NCBI GenBank assembly: GCA_964369775.1
Contig: CAYJHQ010000007.1
Span: forward strand, 23,989-87,988
Length of the DNA stretch: 64,000 bases
Direction of reading: 5' to 3'
DNA from: CAUPWF01 sp964369775
GTDB taxonomy: Bacteria; Bacillota; Clostridia; Lachnospirales; Lachnospiraceae
This document shows, in pieces, positions 1 through 10,100 of the stretch. Each line of letters opens with the position of its first letter. Within the stretch, counting starts at the first letter, position 1. The notes below the pieces were generated by a model. It was not told the origin of the DNA. It searched no databases and saw nothing but the letters and a program-made list of their open reading frames with translations. Made by a program: the position numbers and the translations under genes.

Positions 1-59
1 AGACATATATCATTGCCATACAATGCATGATTTTTCTCAAGAATTTCTGTAATTGGCAT
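1..59 (-). CDS. Partial CDS, N-terminus only, possibly an AMP-dependent acyl-CoA synthetase
   Basis: Only the first 19 codons are in the window; the gene runs off the left edge. The ATG (complement of 57-59) follows a GGGG-containing Shine-Dalgarno-like stretch about seven bases upstream. The visible peptide begins MPITEILEKNHALYGND, which resembles the start of AMP-binding acyl-CoA ligases of Clostridia, a comparison from memory. With so little sequence the product is a guess. It lies downstream of pyrBI on the same strand, with a spacer of about 114 bases. Confidence 0.35.
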   Translation of the reverse strand, partial: MPITEILEKNHALYGNDIC

Positions 60-173
60 CTCTTTACCCCTTTAAAGCGTTTAATTGATAAAGTGAGTGT
101 AACATTAATCTAGAGAAGTGTCAATTTATAAAATTATGATTGTATAGTTGTTAATGAAACTTAAAGGTTATAT

Positions 174-626
174 TTACGTATTAGACGGTTTTTGGCTTCT
201 TGGTTTTTCCTCGCAATACTTACAACGATACACGGCGCTTTCGACATCTGATAATACAAAGATATGATCTAATGAATGCTCAATAGAAGTGATACATCGA
301 GGGTTTCTGCATTTGATAACATTTGTGATTTCAAGAGGTAATTTTAATGCTTTTTTCTCGACTACATCATTACCCTTTACGATATTTACAGTAATGTTGT
401 GGTCGATGAACCCAAGTATATCTAAATCCATGAAATCAATAGGACACTCAATTTTCATGATATCTTTTTTCCCTATTTTATTACTTTTAGCATTTTTAAT
501 GATTGCCACAGTGCAATCAAGTTTATCAAGATTAAGGTGCTTGTATATTTCCATACTCTTTCCGGCTTGTATGTGATCGAGAACAAACCCTTCCGTAATA
601 CTACCAACATTTAATTTTGAGTCCAT
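174..626 (-). CDS. pyrI: Aspartate carbamoyltransferase regulatory chain
   Basis: Regulatory subunit of ATCase, the first committed enzyme of de novo pyrimidine synthesis; it binds nucleotide effectors and joins catalytic trimers through a zinc domain. The 150-residue product has the family's usual length. Cys106, Cys111, Cys135 and Cys138 form the CX4C...CX2C zinc site expected of PyrI. A GGAAGG ribosome binding site precedes the ATG. It starts 14 bases after the pyrB stop, so the two are surely co-transcribed. The presence of pyrI implies an allosterically controlled B-type ATCase rather than the unregulated Bacillus type. Confidence 0.95.
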   Translation of the reverse strand: MDSKLNVGSITEGFVLDHIQAGKSMEIYKHLNLDKLDCTVAIIKNAKSNKIGKKDIMKIECPIDFMDLDILGFIDHNITVNIVKGNDVVEKKALKLPLEITNVIKCRNPRCITSIEHSLDHIFVLSDVESAVYRCKYCEEKPRSQKPSNT

Positions 627-640
627 AATAACCTTCCTTT

Positions 641-1564
641 CTATTTTTGAACCTCTATCTCTAATAGTTTGAGAATCAATGCCATACGTACATAGACACC
701 ATATTGTGCTTGCTTGAAATATACGGCGCGGGGATCCTTGTCTACATCTACGGCAATCTCATTTACACGTGGAAGAGGATGGAGAACAAGCATATCGTCT
801 TTTGCAAGTTTCATTTTCTCGGCGTCTAGTATATAAAAATCTTTCATTCTAACGTAGTCTTCTTCATTAAAGAAGCGCTCTTTTTGAACGCGTGTCATAT
901 AGAGGAGGTCTAACTGGGAAAGTACATCTTCCATTCGCTCAACCTCTACAAAGTCTACTTTATTCTTTAGGAGAACATCTTCTCGGATATAGCTAGGAAT
1001 GCGAAGTTCTTCGGGTGAGATTAGTATAAAGTTGATATTGGCATAGCGAACTAATGCATGGATTAGAGAATGAACTGTACGTCCAAACTTCAAATCACCA
1101 CATAAGCCAATTGTTAGGTTGTCTAATCTACCTTTTTCGGAACGAATAGTTAAAAGGTCGGTTAAAGTTTGTGTAGGGTGTTGGTGACCGCCGTCACCAG
1201 CGTTGATGATAGGGATAGTAGAATAAGTAGCTGCTACCATAGGAGCACCTTCCTTAGGGTGTCGCATTGCGCAGATATCGGCATAACAGGAGACAGTGCG
1301 GATTGTATCTGCTACAGTTTCACCTTTAGCGGCAGAGCTCGAATCGGCTGACGAAAAGCCGAGAATGCTACCGCCAAGTCCAAGCATTGCTGCTTCATGA
1401 CTTAATCGGGTGCGAGTACTCGGCTCGTAAAATAATGTTGCTAAAGTTTTCCCATCACAGGATTTTTTGTATTTTTGTTTGTTTTGTTCTATATCGTTTG
1501 CTAAATCCAAAATATCAGAAATTTCAGTTATTGAAAAATCTAAAGGGCTCATCAAGTGTCTCAT
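641..1564 (-). CDS. pyrB: Aspartate carbamoyltransferase catalytic subunit
   Basis: Transfers the carbamoyl group of carbamoyl phosphate to aspartate in the cytoplasm. The 307-residue product has the usual length and carries the carbamoyl-phosphate motif YEPSTRTR, the HPTQTLTDL motif and HPLPRVNEI near the C-terminus, all hallmark residues of the family. The ATG follows AGGAGG closely. First gene of the pyrBI pair. Upstream, on the minus strand, a TATAAT-like -10 lies in the 130-base spacer shared with the divergent pheA. I see no PyrR-type leader hairpin in that short spacer. Confidence 0.97.
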   Translation of the reverse strand: MRHLMSPLDFSITEISDILDLANDIEQNKQKYKKSCDGKTLATLFYEPSTRTRLSHEAAMLGLGGSILGFSSADSSSAAKGETVADTIRTVSCYADICAMRHPKEGAPMVAATYSTIPIINAGDGGHQHPTQTLTDLLTIRSEKGRLDNLTIGLCGDLKFGRTVHSLIHALVRYANINFILISPEELRIPSYIREDVLLKNKVDFVEVERMEDVLSQLDLLYMTRVQKERFFNEEDYVRMKDFYILDAEKMKLAKDDMLVLHPLPRVNEIAVDVDKDPRAVYFKQAQYGVYVRMALILKLLEIEVQK

Positions 1565-1694
1565 AGAATTCCTCCTTCTTTACACATATTTCGTCTATTA
1601 TAAAATATTATAGAAGAGTTTTCAATAAGAAGCGTAGATTTTATTGATAAATCGTAGTATAATCTTAGCTAGTTAAGCGTAGAGGAGAAAAAAT

Positions 1695-2822
1695 GTGAAA
1701 TTAGAAGATATGAGAGAGCGCATCGATGATATCGATCGCCAAATGGTTCAATTGTATGAAGAAAGAATGAAAATTAGTGAAGAAGTAGCTGAATTTAAGA
1801 TAGAGACAGGAAAGAAAATATTTGATAAGTCAAGAGAAAAGCAAAAATTATCTGCTGTGGAAAATCTAGCAACGACACCTTTCAACAAATTAGGGGTAAG
1901 AGAATTATTTGACCATATCATGTCGATGAGTAGGAAATTGCAGTATCGACTTTTGACAGAACGAAATGTATTAGGGAAGTTACCGTTTATAACTATAGAA
2001 GAATTACAGTACAAAGGTTCACGCGTAGCTTTTCAAGGAGTAAAAGGAGCTTATAGCCATTTAGCGTTACATAAATACTTTGGTGACGGCGTGGAGACAA
2101 CACAAGTAGAGACTTTTAGAGATGCAATGGAATGTATAGAGGAGGGAGCAGCAGATTATGCAATCCTTCCGATTGAAAACTCATCAGCAGGAGCAGTGAG
2201 TGAAGTGTATGACTTATTGATGGAATTTGAAAACTATATTGTAGGAGAAGTCTTGCTTCCAGTTGAACATACTCTTGCAGGTATAGAAGGGGCAAAACTA
2301 GAGAATATCTCAAAAGTCTATTCGCATCCTCAAGCGTTGATGCAAAGTAGTCGATTCTTAGATAACCATCGTTATATGGAACAGATTAGTGTAGCAAATA
2401 CAGCTGTAGCTGCAACGAAGGTGAAAGAGGATAACGAAGTCCAAAAAGCAGCGATTTGCAGTGAATATGCAGCGGAACTATACGGATTGAATATACTAGA
2501 GCGCAATATCAATCATAACAAAGATAATTATACAAGATTTATAATTATATCAAATCAAAAAGTGTTTTTAAAAGGTTCGAAGAAAGTCAGCATTTGTTTT
2601 GAAATTCCTCATTATAGTGGATCGCTTTATCACTTGTTGTCTCACTTTATTTATAATAACTTGAACTTAACAAAGATTGAATCTAGACCAGTACCAGAAA
2701 GAACGTGGGAGTACAGATTTTTTGTTGATTTTGAAGGCAATATGGAAGATCCAGCAGTGAAAAATGCTATAAGAGGGATGCGAGAAGAAGCAAAGAACTT
2801 GAAAATATTAGGAAATTACTAG
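1695..2822 (+). CDS. pheA: Bifunctional chorismate mutase / prephenate dehydratase
   Basis: Converts chorismate through prephenate to phenylpyruvate in phenylalanine synthesis. Three parts can be read in order: an AroQ-type chorismate mutase helix bundle (about 1-90), a prephenate dehydratase domain (about 105-285, with the NYTRF motif), and an ACT regulatory domain (about 290-375, with the ESRP phenylalanine-binding motif). The start is GTG at 1695: the overlapping ATG at 1693 would read straight into TGA, while GTG lies well placed after GAGGAG. Feedback inhibition by phenylalanine is expected from the intact ESRP. It is followed nine bases later by a DUF815 gene. Confidence 0.95.
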   Translation: MKLEDMRERIDDIDRQMVQLYEERMKISEEVAEFKIETGKKIFDKSREKQKLSAVENLATTPFNKLGVRELFDHIMSMSRKLQYRLLTERNVLGKLPFITIEELQYKGSRVAFQGVKGAYSHLALHKYFGDGVETTQVETFRDAMECIEEGAADYAILPIENSSAGAVSEVYDLLMEFENYIVGEVLLPVEHTLAGIEGAKLENISKVYSHPQALMQSSRFLDNHRYMEQISVANTAVAATKVKEDNEVQKAAICSEYAAELYGLNILERNINHNKDNYTRFIIISNQKVFLKGSKKVSICFEIPHYSGSLYHLLSHFIYNNLNLTKIESRPVPERTWEYRFFVDFEGNMEDPAVKNAIRGMREEAKNLKILGNY

Positions 2823-2831
2823 AGGTGAAAA

Positions 2832-4130
2832 GTGAAGATTAATAAATTAATAGTGTATAAAGATTTTTGCGAAGAAGATATATTGCATGATATGAATTTT
2901 ATGCTGGAAAATTATGATAATGAATACTACAATCAAGAAGACCTACAAGCATTGTTATATGACTGCATTAATAGACTGCTGGATTTGACTAGTGCATACG
3001 GATTTGAGGGGAATCTGTGGAAGATGTACATGGTATATTTAATGATTAATAACGAAAATAGCTATAGTAAAGCGTGTGAAATTAATGGGGATGCAAATGG
3101 AAGTATTAAGATAGCTGCTTTGCATGATTTAGATTGTATCAGAGCATTGTTTAATTATGATTTCACATTAATGCAAGAAAGATTAGATGTAGAAGCTCTT
3201 TCTATTATTTTTGATTATCAAGGGACAAGTAGTACAAAAAAGCTTTTTAATAAAAAGATGAGAGAGAGAATAGGTAAACTTGCGAGTAAACTAGACAACA
3301 CAGACACGGTCGAAGCGTTTATGGATGAGATTACAAAGTTTTATAAAACATTTGGAGTCGGTAAATTTGGACTTCATAAAGCCTTTAGAATAGAAGAAAA
3401 AGAGGGGGAAACTCAGATTGTACCAATACACAATATCGCGAAGGTGGAATTAGATGATTTGGTAGGGTATGATATAGCAAAGCAAAAACTCTCACGTAAT
3501 ACAAAAGCTTTTGTTGAAGGTAGAGTAGCTAACAATTGTCTATTGTTTGGAGATTCAGGAACGGGAAAATCTACAGCCATTAAAGCTATTTTGAATCAAT
3601 ACTACGAAGATGGACTAAGAATGATAGAAGTGTACAAGCATCAGTTTCAGCTGCTTAATGATGTAATTGCACAGATTAAAAATAGAAATTATCGGTTCAT
3701 CATATATATGGATGATTTATCTTTTGAAGAATTTGAGATTGAATATAAGTATTTAAAAGCAGTGATTGAAGGCGGGCTTGAGAAAAAGCCTGACAATGTA
3801 TTAATCTATGCCACATCAAACCGAAGACATCTAGTTCGCGAAGAGTTTGCAGATAAAATAGGAAGGAGAGATGATTTACACGCATCCGATACAGTGCAAG
3901 AAAAATTATCTCTAGCAGCGCGTTTTGGTGAATCAATATTTTTTAATGGACCAAGTAAAAAAGAGTTTCAAGAGATTGTGCTTGGAATTGCTAAAAAAGA
4001 AGGTATAAAGATGGAACGTGAAGAGTTGTTGCTTGAAGCAAATAAGTGGGAATTAAGCCATGGAGGATTATCAGGAAGAACAGCCAGACAATTTATCGAT
4101 TATATCAAAGGAATTGTAAAAGAAGTATGA
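2832..4130 (+). CDS. DUF815-family P-loop ATPase
   Basis: A 432-residue AAA-like ATPase of the DUF815 family, whose biological role is not established. The N-terminal 200 residues are family-specific and of unknown fold; a Walker A motif GDSGTGKST lies near residues 240-248 and a Walker B-like RFIIYMDD near 288, followed by a sensor-like YATSNRR. It starts with GTG nine bases after the pheA stop, behind an AGAGGTG ribosome binding site, so it is probably co-transcribed with pheA. No membrane segments are apparent; a cytoplasmic location is likely. Confidence 0.85.
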   Translation: MKINKLIVYKDFCEEDILHDMNFMLENYDNEYYNQEDLQALLYDCINRLLDLTSAYGFEGNLWKMYMVYLMINNENSYSKACEINGDANGSIKIAALHDLDCIRALFNYDFTLMQERLDVEALSIIFDYQGTSSTKKLFNKKMRERIGKLASKLDNTDTVEAFMDEITKFYKTFGVGKFGLHKAFRIEEKEGETQIVPIHNIAKVELDDLVGYDIAKQKLSRNTKAFVEGRVANNCLLFGDSGTGKSTAIKAILNQYYEDGLRMIEVYKHQFQLLNDVIAQIKNRNYRFIIYMDDLSFEEFEIEYKYLKAVIEGGLEKKPDNVLIYATSNRRHLVREEFADKIGRRDDLHASDTVQEKLSLAARFGESIFFNGPSKKEFQEIVLGIAKKEGIKMEREELLLEANKWELSHGGLSGRTARQFIDYIKGIVKEV

Positions 4131-4209
4131 AAGAACTGATTCGGTATTGTTGAACCGATAAAAGATGTGATAGAATGGTACGATAAGCATTTGAATTTTA
4201 GGAGGATAC

Positions 4210-5976
4210 ATGAAGAAATTAATAGATTTGATTACATTAGAAATGGAAGCTGCATTTGAAGCGGTTGGTTATGGAAAAGAATTAGCGAAAGTTACCCTGT
4301 CTAATAGACCAGACCTGTGTGAGTTTCAATGTAATGGAGCGATGGCAGGAGCAAAATTATATAAGAAAGCACCGATTATGATTGCAAATGAGGTAGTAGA
4401 AAAATTAGGTGGTAATCCTTGTATAAAGAAAATTGAAGCAGTGCCACCAGGATTTATCAATATAGAGTTGTCGGATGCATATGTGAGTGACTATGTGAAT
4501 GATATGATCAACTCAGATCGACTAGGAGTTGAAAAGAGAAGTGAAGAAGAGACGATTCTCCTGGATTATGGTGGAGCAAATGTGGCAAAACCATTACATG
4601 TTGGACATCTTAGAACGGCTATTATCGGTGAGAGTGTCAAGCGAATTGCTAGATTCATGGGTCATAAGGTAGTAAGTGATGTGCATCTAGGAGATTGGGG
4701 TCTTCAGATGGGATTAATTATTGTAGAAGTAAAAGAGAGACAACCAAATCTTCCTTACTTTGATGACTCTTATAAAGGAGAGTATCCAGAAGAAGCACCA
4801 TTTACAATAGGAGAACTAGAAGAGATTTACCCTACGGCAAGTGGGAAATCAAAGTCGGATGAAGCTTTTAAAGAAGCAGCAATGGAAGCTACATTTGCAT
4901 TGCAAAAAGGTCATAGAGGCTATCGCGCATTATGGAATCATATTTTAGCGGTATCAGTAAAGGATCTTAAGAAGAACTACGGAACATTAGGTGTAGATTT
5001 TGATCTATGGAAAGGTGAATCTGATGCAGAGCCTTATATTGATGAGTTGGTAACACTTTTAAAAAACAAAGGACTTGCAAAGATTGATCAAGGTGCACTT
5101 GTAGTAGAAGTGCAAGAAGATACAGATACGAAAGAGGTTCCGCCTTGTATGATTTTGAAATCAGATGGAGCCTCTCTATATGGAACTACAGATTTAGCAA
5201 CATTGATAGAAAGAGAAAAAGAGTACCAGCCTAAAAAAGTAGTTTACATCGTAGATAAACGCCAAGAACTTCATTTTGAACAAGTTTTTAGAGTGGCAAA
5301 AAAAGCAGAAATCATACCAGGAAATACAGAATTGATATTCTTGGGATTTGGTACAATGAATGGAAAAGATGGAAAGCCATTTAAGACAAGAGATGGCGGA
5401 GTGATGCGATTAGAGCAATTTATTGGAGATATCTGTGAAGGTATGTATTGTAAAATAATGGAGAATAGAGAAATGCCAGAAGAAGAAGCGAGAAAAATCG
5501 CTAATATGGTTGGTATTTCAGCAATAAAATATGGTGATTTATCAAACCAAGCATCAAAAGACTACGTATTCGATATTGAGAGATTTACTTCTTTTGAAGG
5601 AAATACAGGTCCATATATTTTATACTCTATTGTTCGAATTAAGTCTATTTTAAATAAGTATAAAGAATCAGGCAACACAGTTGAAAAAGGGAATATACTA
5701 GCGCCGGAAAAGAAGAGTGAGAAGCAGTTGATGCTAGAGCTATCTAAATTTAATAGTGTATTAGAGATTGCCTTAGAGGAATTAGCGCCACATAAAATCT
5801 GTGCATATATCTATGATGTGTCAAATGCATTCAATCACTTCTATCATGAGACGAAAATATTAGCTGAAGAGAATGTGGAAAGAAAAGAGTCGTATATCTC
5901 ATTGTTAGAAGCGACAAAAACGGTGCTTTTACAATGCATAGAACTACTGGGATTTGAAGCTCCAGATAAAATGTAG
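4210..5976 (+). CDS. argS: Arginyl-tRNA synthetase
   Basis: Charges tRNA-Arg with arginine. The 588-residue class I synthetase shows the N-terminal additional domain typical of ArgRS (about 1-110), the HIGH-type motif as HVGH within ANVAKPLHVGHLRTA (about 124-138), the GKPFKTRDGG segment that replaces a canonical KMSKS, and a C-terminal DALR anticodon-binding domain ending in NHFYHETKI and ALLGFEAP-like sequence. The ATG has an AGGAGG about four bases upstream. A small hairpin lies between the preceding gene and this one (around 4140-4160), so it may have its own promoter. Confidence 0.97.
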   Translation: MKKLIDLITLEMEAAFEAVGYGKELAKVTLSNRPDLCEFQCNGAMAGAKLYKKAPIMIANEVVEKLGGNPCIKKIEAVPPGFINIELSDAYVSDYVNDMINSDRLGVEKRSEEETILLDYGGANVAKPLHVGHLRTAIIGESVKRIARFMGHKVVSDVHLGDWGLQMGLIIVEVKERQPNLPYFDDSYKGEYPEEAPFTIGELEEIYPTASGKSKSDEAFKEAAMEATFALQKGHRGYRALWNHILAVSVKDLKKNYGTLGVDFDLWKGESDAEPYIDELVTLLKNKGLAKIDQGALVVEVQEDTDTKEVPPCMILKSDGASLYGTTDLATLIEREKEYQPKKVVYIVDKRQELHFEQVFRVAKKAEIIPGNTELIFLGFGTMNGKDGKPFKTRDGGVMRLEQFIGDICEGMYCKIMENREMPEEEARKIANMVGISAIKYGDLSNQASKDYVFDIERFTSFEGNTGPYILYSIVRIKSILNKYKESGNTVEKGNILAPEKKSEKQLMLELSKFNSVLEIALEELAPHKICAYIYDVSNAFNHFYHETKILAEENVERKESYISLLEATKTVLLQCIELLGFEAPDKM

Positions 5977-5990
5977 AGAGGACTTTATCT

Positions 5991-6941
5991 ATGGAAACAA
6001 AAAAGAAATTAGGAATTGGGTTTCTGGTACTTCCTATAGCAATATATTTCTTGATTTCTACAGTCACTGATTTAGCAGCTACAATGGTGATTACGCAGAG
6101 GCTAACATCTGAATTTATGGCAGAATCTGAGGAATTGCAGGAAGTATTGGGAGGAGATGGATCCTTAGGGGATACATTTTCCCAACTTGAAGAGATTGTA
6201 ACTCCGGAAGTATCAATGGAAATTGCAGAAGATGCAGTGCAGTTGCTTCAAGAGTATGCAGTGGTTTTGACAATGATCTCAGCAGCAGTAGGAATACCGA
6301 TTTTTGCTTATTGGATGAAGAGAGATCGAAAAAATTATCCGAGTAAGATAGAAAAAAAACGAGAAACTTTATGGAAATATAGTTTTATTGCAGTGATTTC
6401 AGTGTGTGGATGTATTGCGCTTAATAATTTGCTGACATTAACTCAGCTTGCGCAAATAAGTGAAAGCTATCAGGAAGTAGCTGAAGCATTTTATTCGCCA
6501 AGTCTTACTATTCAGATTTTAGGTCTTGGAATTCTGGCACCAATAGTAGAAGAACTTCTGTTTAGAGGGGTAATCTATACGCGGTTGAAGATGTTTACGG
6601 TTCAGATTAATGCAGCACTCCTTAGTGCGTTGTTATTTGGAATATTTCATGGAAACTTAGTGCAGACTATTTATGGGTTCGTATGTGGATTATTTCTAGC
6701 ATGGGTTTACGATAAATATAATTCGATAGCAGCGCCGATATTTGCTCATATCTGCCTAAATCTCACTTCAGTACTATTGACAAATCATGATGTGTTTGTT
6801 TGGATTTTTGAAGACCCGCTTCGAATGGGGATAATAACAGTAGTATCAGCAATGTTGACGTCTATATTGTTTGTTGTAATCAAGAATTATACATGTGGAA
6901 ATTTTGATATACAATATACTTCCATAAATGAAGCAGAATAA
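5991..6941 (+). CDS. CPBP-family intramembrane glutamic endopeptidase (CAAX/Abi)
   Basis: A 316-residue multi-pass membrane protein of the CPBP (CAAX protease and bacteriocin-processing) family. The three catalytic signatures are present in order: EELLFRG (about 186-192), FGIFHGN (about 215-222) and HICLN (about 252-256). Hydrophobic segments occur near residues 10-30, 80-100, 130-150, 170-190 and through the C-terminal half. An extracytoplasmic-looking acidic loop lies between the first two. Family roles include prenyl-protein processing, bacteriocin self-immunity and envelope signalling; no bacteriocin gene is nearby, so the substrate is unknown. It sits 14 bases after argS and ends in a clear terminator. 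Confidence 0.88.
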   Translation: METKKKLGIGFLVLPIAIYFLISTVTDLAATMVITQRLTSEFMAESEELQEVLGGDGSLGDTFSQLEEIVTPEVSMEIAEDAVQLLQEYAVVLTMISAAVGIPIFAYWMKRDRKNYPSKIEKKRETLWKYSFIAVISVCGCIALNNLLTLTQLAQISESYQEVAEAFYSPSLTIQILGLGILAPIVEELLFRGVIYTRLKMFTVQINAALLSALLFGIFHGNLVQTIYGFVCGLFLAWVYDKYNSIAAPIFAHICLNLTSVLLTNHDVFVWIFEDPLRMGIITVVSAMLTSILFVVIKNYTCGNFDIQYTSINEAE

Positions 6942-6951
6942 AACAAAAGAG

Positions 6952-6989
6952 ATAACCTTAGGATGATAATGACTAAGGTTATTTTTTTA
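6952..6989 (+). terminator. Rho-independent terminator after the CPBP protease gene
   Basis: ATAACCTTAG pairs with CTAAGGTTAT and is followed by a run of T. It closes the argS-CPBP unit. Confidence 0.85.
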
Positions 6990-7113
6990 TTTCAACACAT
7001 CGAAATTGTATCGAAAAAGACAAATGCATTTCTGTTAAAGACATTAAAGACAGATAATAAATAAGTAAATGTTAAAATAGACGAATAATCAGACAATTTG
7101 AAAGAAAAAAAGA

Positions 7114-7142
7114 TTTACAAGTCAAAAAAAATAGTGTATAGT
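7114..7142 (+). promoter_or_regulatory. SigA-type promoter of gltBD
   Basis: TTTACA and TATAGT are separated by exactly 17 bases, 40 bases before the gltB start codon. The upstream 100 bases are very A/T-rich with A-tracts. Confidence 0.75.
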
Positions 7143-7181
7143 CAATCAAGTAAAAAGATATATACGAAAGGGATAGTGTGA

Positions 7182-10100
7182 ATGAACAGAGAGAGAATCA
7201 ACGAAGATAATCGCCAGCAAAGCGGATTGTATCATCCGGAATTTGAACACGATAACTGTGGAATTGGTGCGGTTGTTAATATTAAAGGAAAGAAAAGTCA
7301 TGCAACAGTAAGAGATGCGTTGAAGATTGTTGAGAACCTAGAGCATAGAGCCGGGAAAGATGCAGAAGGAAAAACAGGAGATGGTGTTGGTATTTTACTT
7401 CAGATTTCTCATAAGTTTTTCTCAAAGGTCTGTAAGGCAAGCGGTATTAGTATTGGAGGAGAAAGAGAGTATGGTGTTGGTATGTTCTTCTTCCCACAAG
7501 ATGAGTTGAAGAGAAACCAAGCGAAAAAAATCTTTGAAGTAATTACAAAGAAAGAAGGATTGAACCTATTAGGATGGAGAGAGGTCACGATTTATCCAGA
7601 AGTTCTAGGAAGCAAGGCGTTAGAGCACATGCCTTGTATTATGCAAGCATTTATTGAAAAGCCAGCAGGTGTAGAAAAAGGCTTAGCGTTTGATCGTATG
7701 CTTTATATTGTAAGAAGAATCTTTGAACAAAGCGATGAAGAGTCTTATGTGGTTTCACTATCTAGTAGAACGATTGCGTATAAAGGAATGTTCTTAGTAG
7801 GACAATTAAGAATGTTTTTCCAAGATTTACAAGATGAAGCATATGAATCAGCAATTGCACTTGTTCACTCTAGATTTAGTACGAACACTGAACCGAGTTG
7901 GAGGAGAGCGCATCCTAATCGTTTTATTGTACATAACGGAGAGATTAATACGATTAAAGGAAATGCAGATAAGATGCGTGCTCGTGAAGAGATTATGAAG
8001 TCAGAGCATTTAGAGGGAAGACTACAAAGTGTATTGCCAGCGATTACTCCTTCAGGTTCGGATTCAGCTAGACTTGATAATGCATTAGAGTTTATGGTAA
8101 TGAGCGGAATGGACCTTCCATTAGCTGTTATGATAGCAATTCCTGAGCCATGGGCTAATAATAAGACCATGTCAAGAAAGAAAAGAGATTTCTATCAATA
8201 CTACTCAACAATGATGGAGCCATGGGATGGGCCAGCTTCTATACTTTTCTCTGATGGAGATGTAATGGGAGCAGTATTAGATAGGAATGGTTTGAGACCT
8301 TCTAGATATATGATTACAGAAGATGATACAATGATTCTTTCATCAGAAGTTGGGATTCTAGATATTGAGCCATCTACAATTGTTATGAAAGATCGTCTGC
8401 ACCCAGGTAAAATGTTATTGATTGATACTGTAGAGGGAAGATTGATAGAAGATGAAGAGTTGAAAGAAAGTTATGCAGATGCACATCCATATGGAGAGTG
8501 GTTAGATGCAAATATGGTTCAACTTAAGAATCTCAAAATTCCAAACAAAAGAGTAGAAGCTTATGATGAAGAGGAGTTAAGCAAATTACAAAAAGCATTT
8601 GGTTATACATACGAAGATGTAAATAATGCGATTTTAACAATGGCTTCAAGAGGTTTAGAAGAAGTTGCAGCTATGGGAGCAGATTCACCAATTCCTGTTC
8701 TCTCAAATCATCATCAACCGCTGTTTGATTATTTTAGACAATTATTTGCACAAGTTACAAACCCACCGATTGATGCAATTAGAGAGGAAATCGTAACTTC
8801 GACTACTATCTATCTTGGAAAAGATGGTAATTTATTAGAGCAAAAAGAGGAGAACTGTAAAGTTCTTAGAGTGAATAATCCAATTCTTACTAGTACAGAT
8901 GTACTTAAGATTAAGAATATGAAGGTAAACGGGTTGAAAGTAAAAGAGCTTTCTATGCTTTGTTATAAGAATTCGAACTTGGAGAAGTCTGTAGATCACC
9001 TTTGTATGGAAGTGGATCAAGCAATCAATGAAGGTGCAAATATTCTAATCCTTTCAGACAGAGGAGTAGACGAATATAATGTTGCAATTCCATCATTATT
9101 AGCATTAGCAGGTGTTCAACATCACCTGGTAAGAACAAAGAAGAGAACAGCAGTTTCTATTATTCTAGAAACAGCAGAGCCAAGGAATGTACACCACTTT
9201 GCCACGCTAGTAGGCTATGGTGCTTCTGCTATTAATCCTTATCTTGCACATGAGTCAATCCGCAATTTGATTGACACAGGTATGCTTCATAAAGATTACT
9301 ATGCGGCAGTAGAAGATTATAATGATGCAGTAATTCATGGAATTATCAAAGTAGCGTCAAAAATGGGTATTTCAACTATTCAGTCTTATCAAGGAGCTAA
9401 AATCTTTGAAGCAGTTGGATTGGAAGGTTCATTCATTGACAAATACTTTACAAATACAATCAGTAGAGTTGGTGGAATCGGTATCAAAGATATTGAAACT
9501 GATTATGCAAATTTACATTCATCAGTATTTGACCCTCTTGGTCTAGACGTGGATACTACACTACAAAGTGTAGGGAAGCATAGACAAAGAAGTGGTGGAG
9601 AGAAGCACTTATTTACACCTCAAACAATGCATTTACTACAGCAGGCTACAAAAGAAGGCGACTACGAGTTGTTTAAGCAGTACGCAGAATTAGTAGATAA
9701 AGAAGCGGCAAGCGTGAATTTACGTGGTCAAATGGACTTTGTGTACCCTGAAGAAGGTATTTCAATTGATGAAGTGGAAAGTGTGGATTCAATTGTAACA
9801 AGATTCAAAACAGGAGCGATGTCATACGGATCTCTTTCAAAAGAGGCTCATGAGACGTTAGCAATTGCAATGAATCGTCTGAAAGGAAAATCAAATTCAG
9901 GAGAAGGTGGAGAAGATGTAGAACGTCTTGATACAGAGAAGTGCTCTGCAATCAAGCAAGTAGCATCTGGTAGATTTGGTGTAAACTCGAGATACTTAGT
10001 AAGTGCACAAGAGATTCAAATCAAAATGGCACAAGGTGCGAAACCAGGAGAAGGTGGACACCTTCCAGGAGCAAAAGTGTATCCTTGGGTTGCGAGAACA

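Noticed and set aside
1565..1694. A PyrR or other attenuator leader for pyrBI
   Set aside because: The spacer before pyrB is too short and shows no antiterminator/terminator pair on the minus strand.
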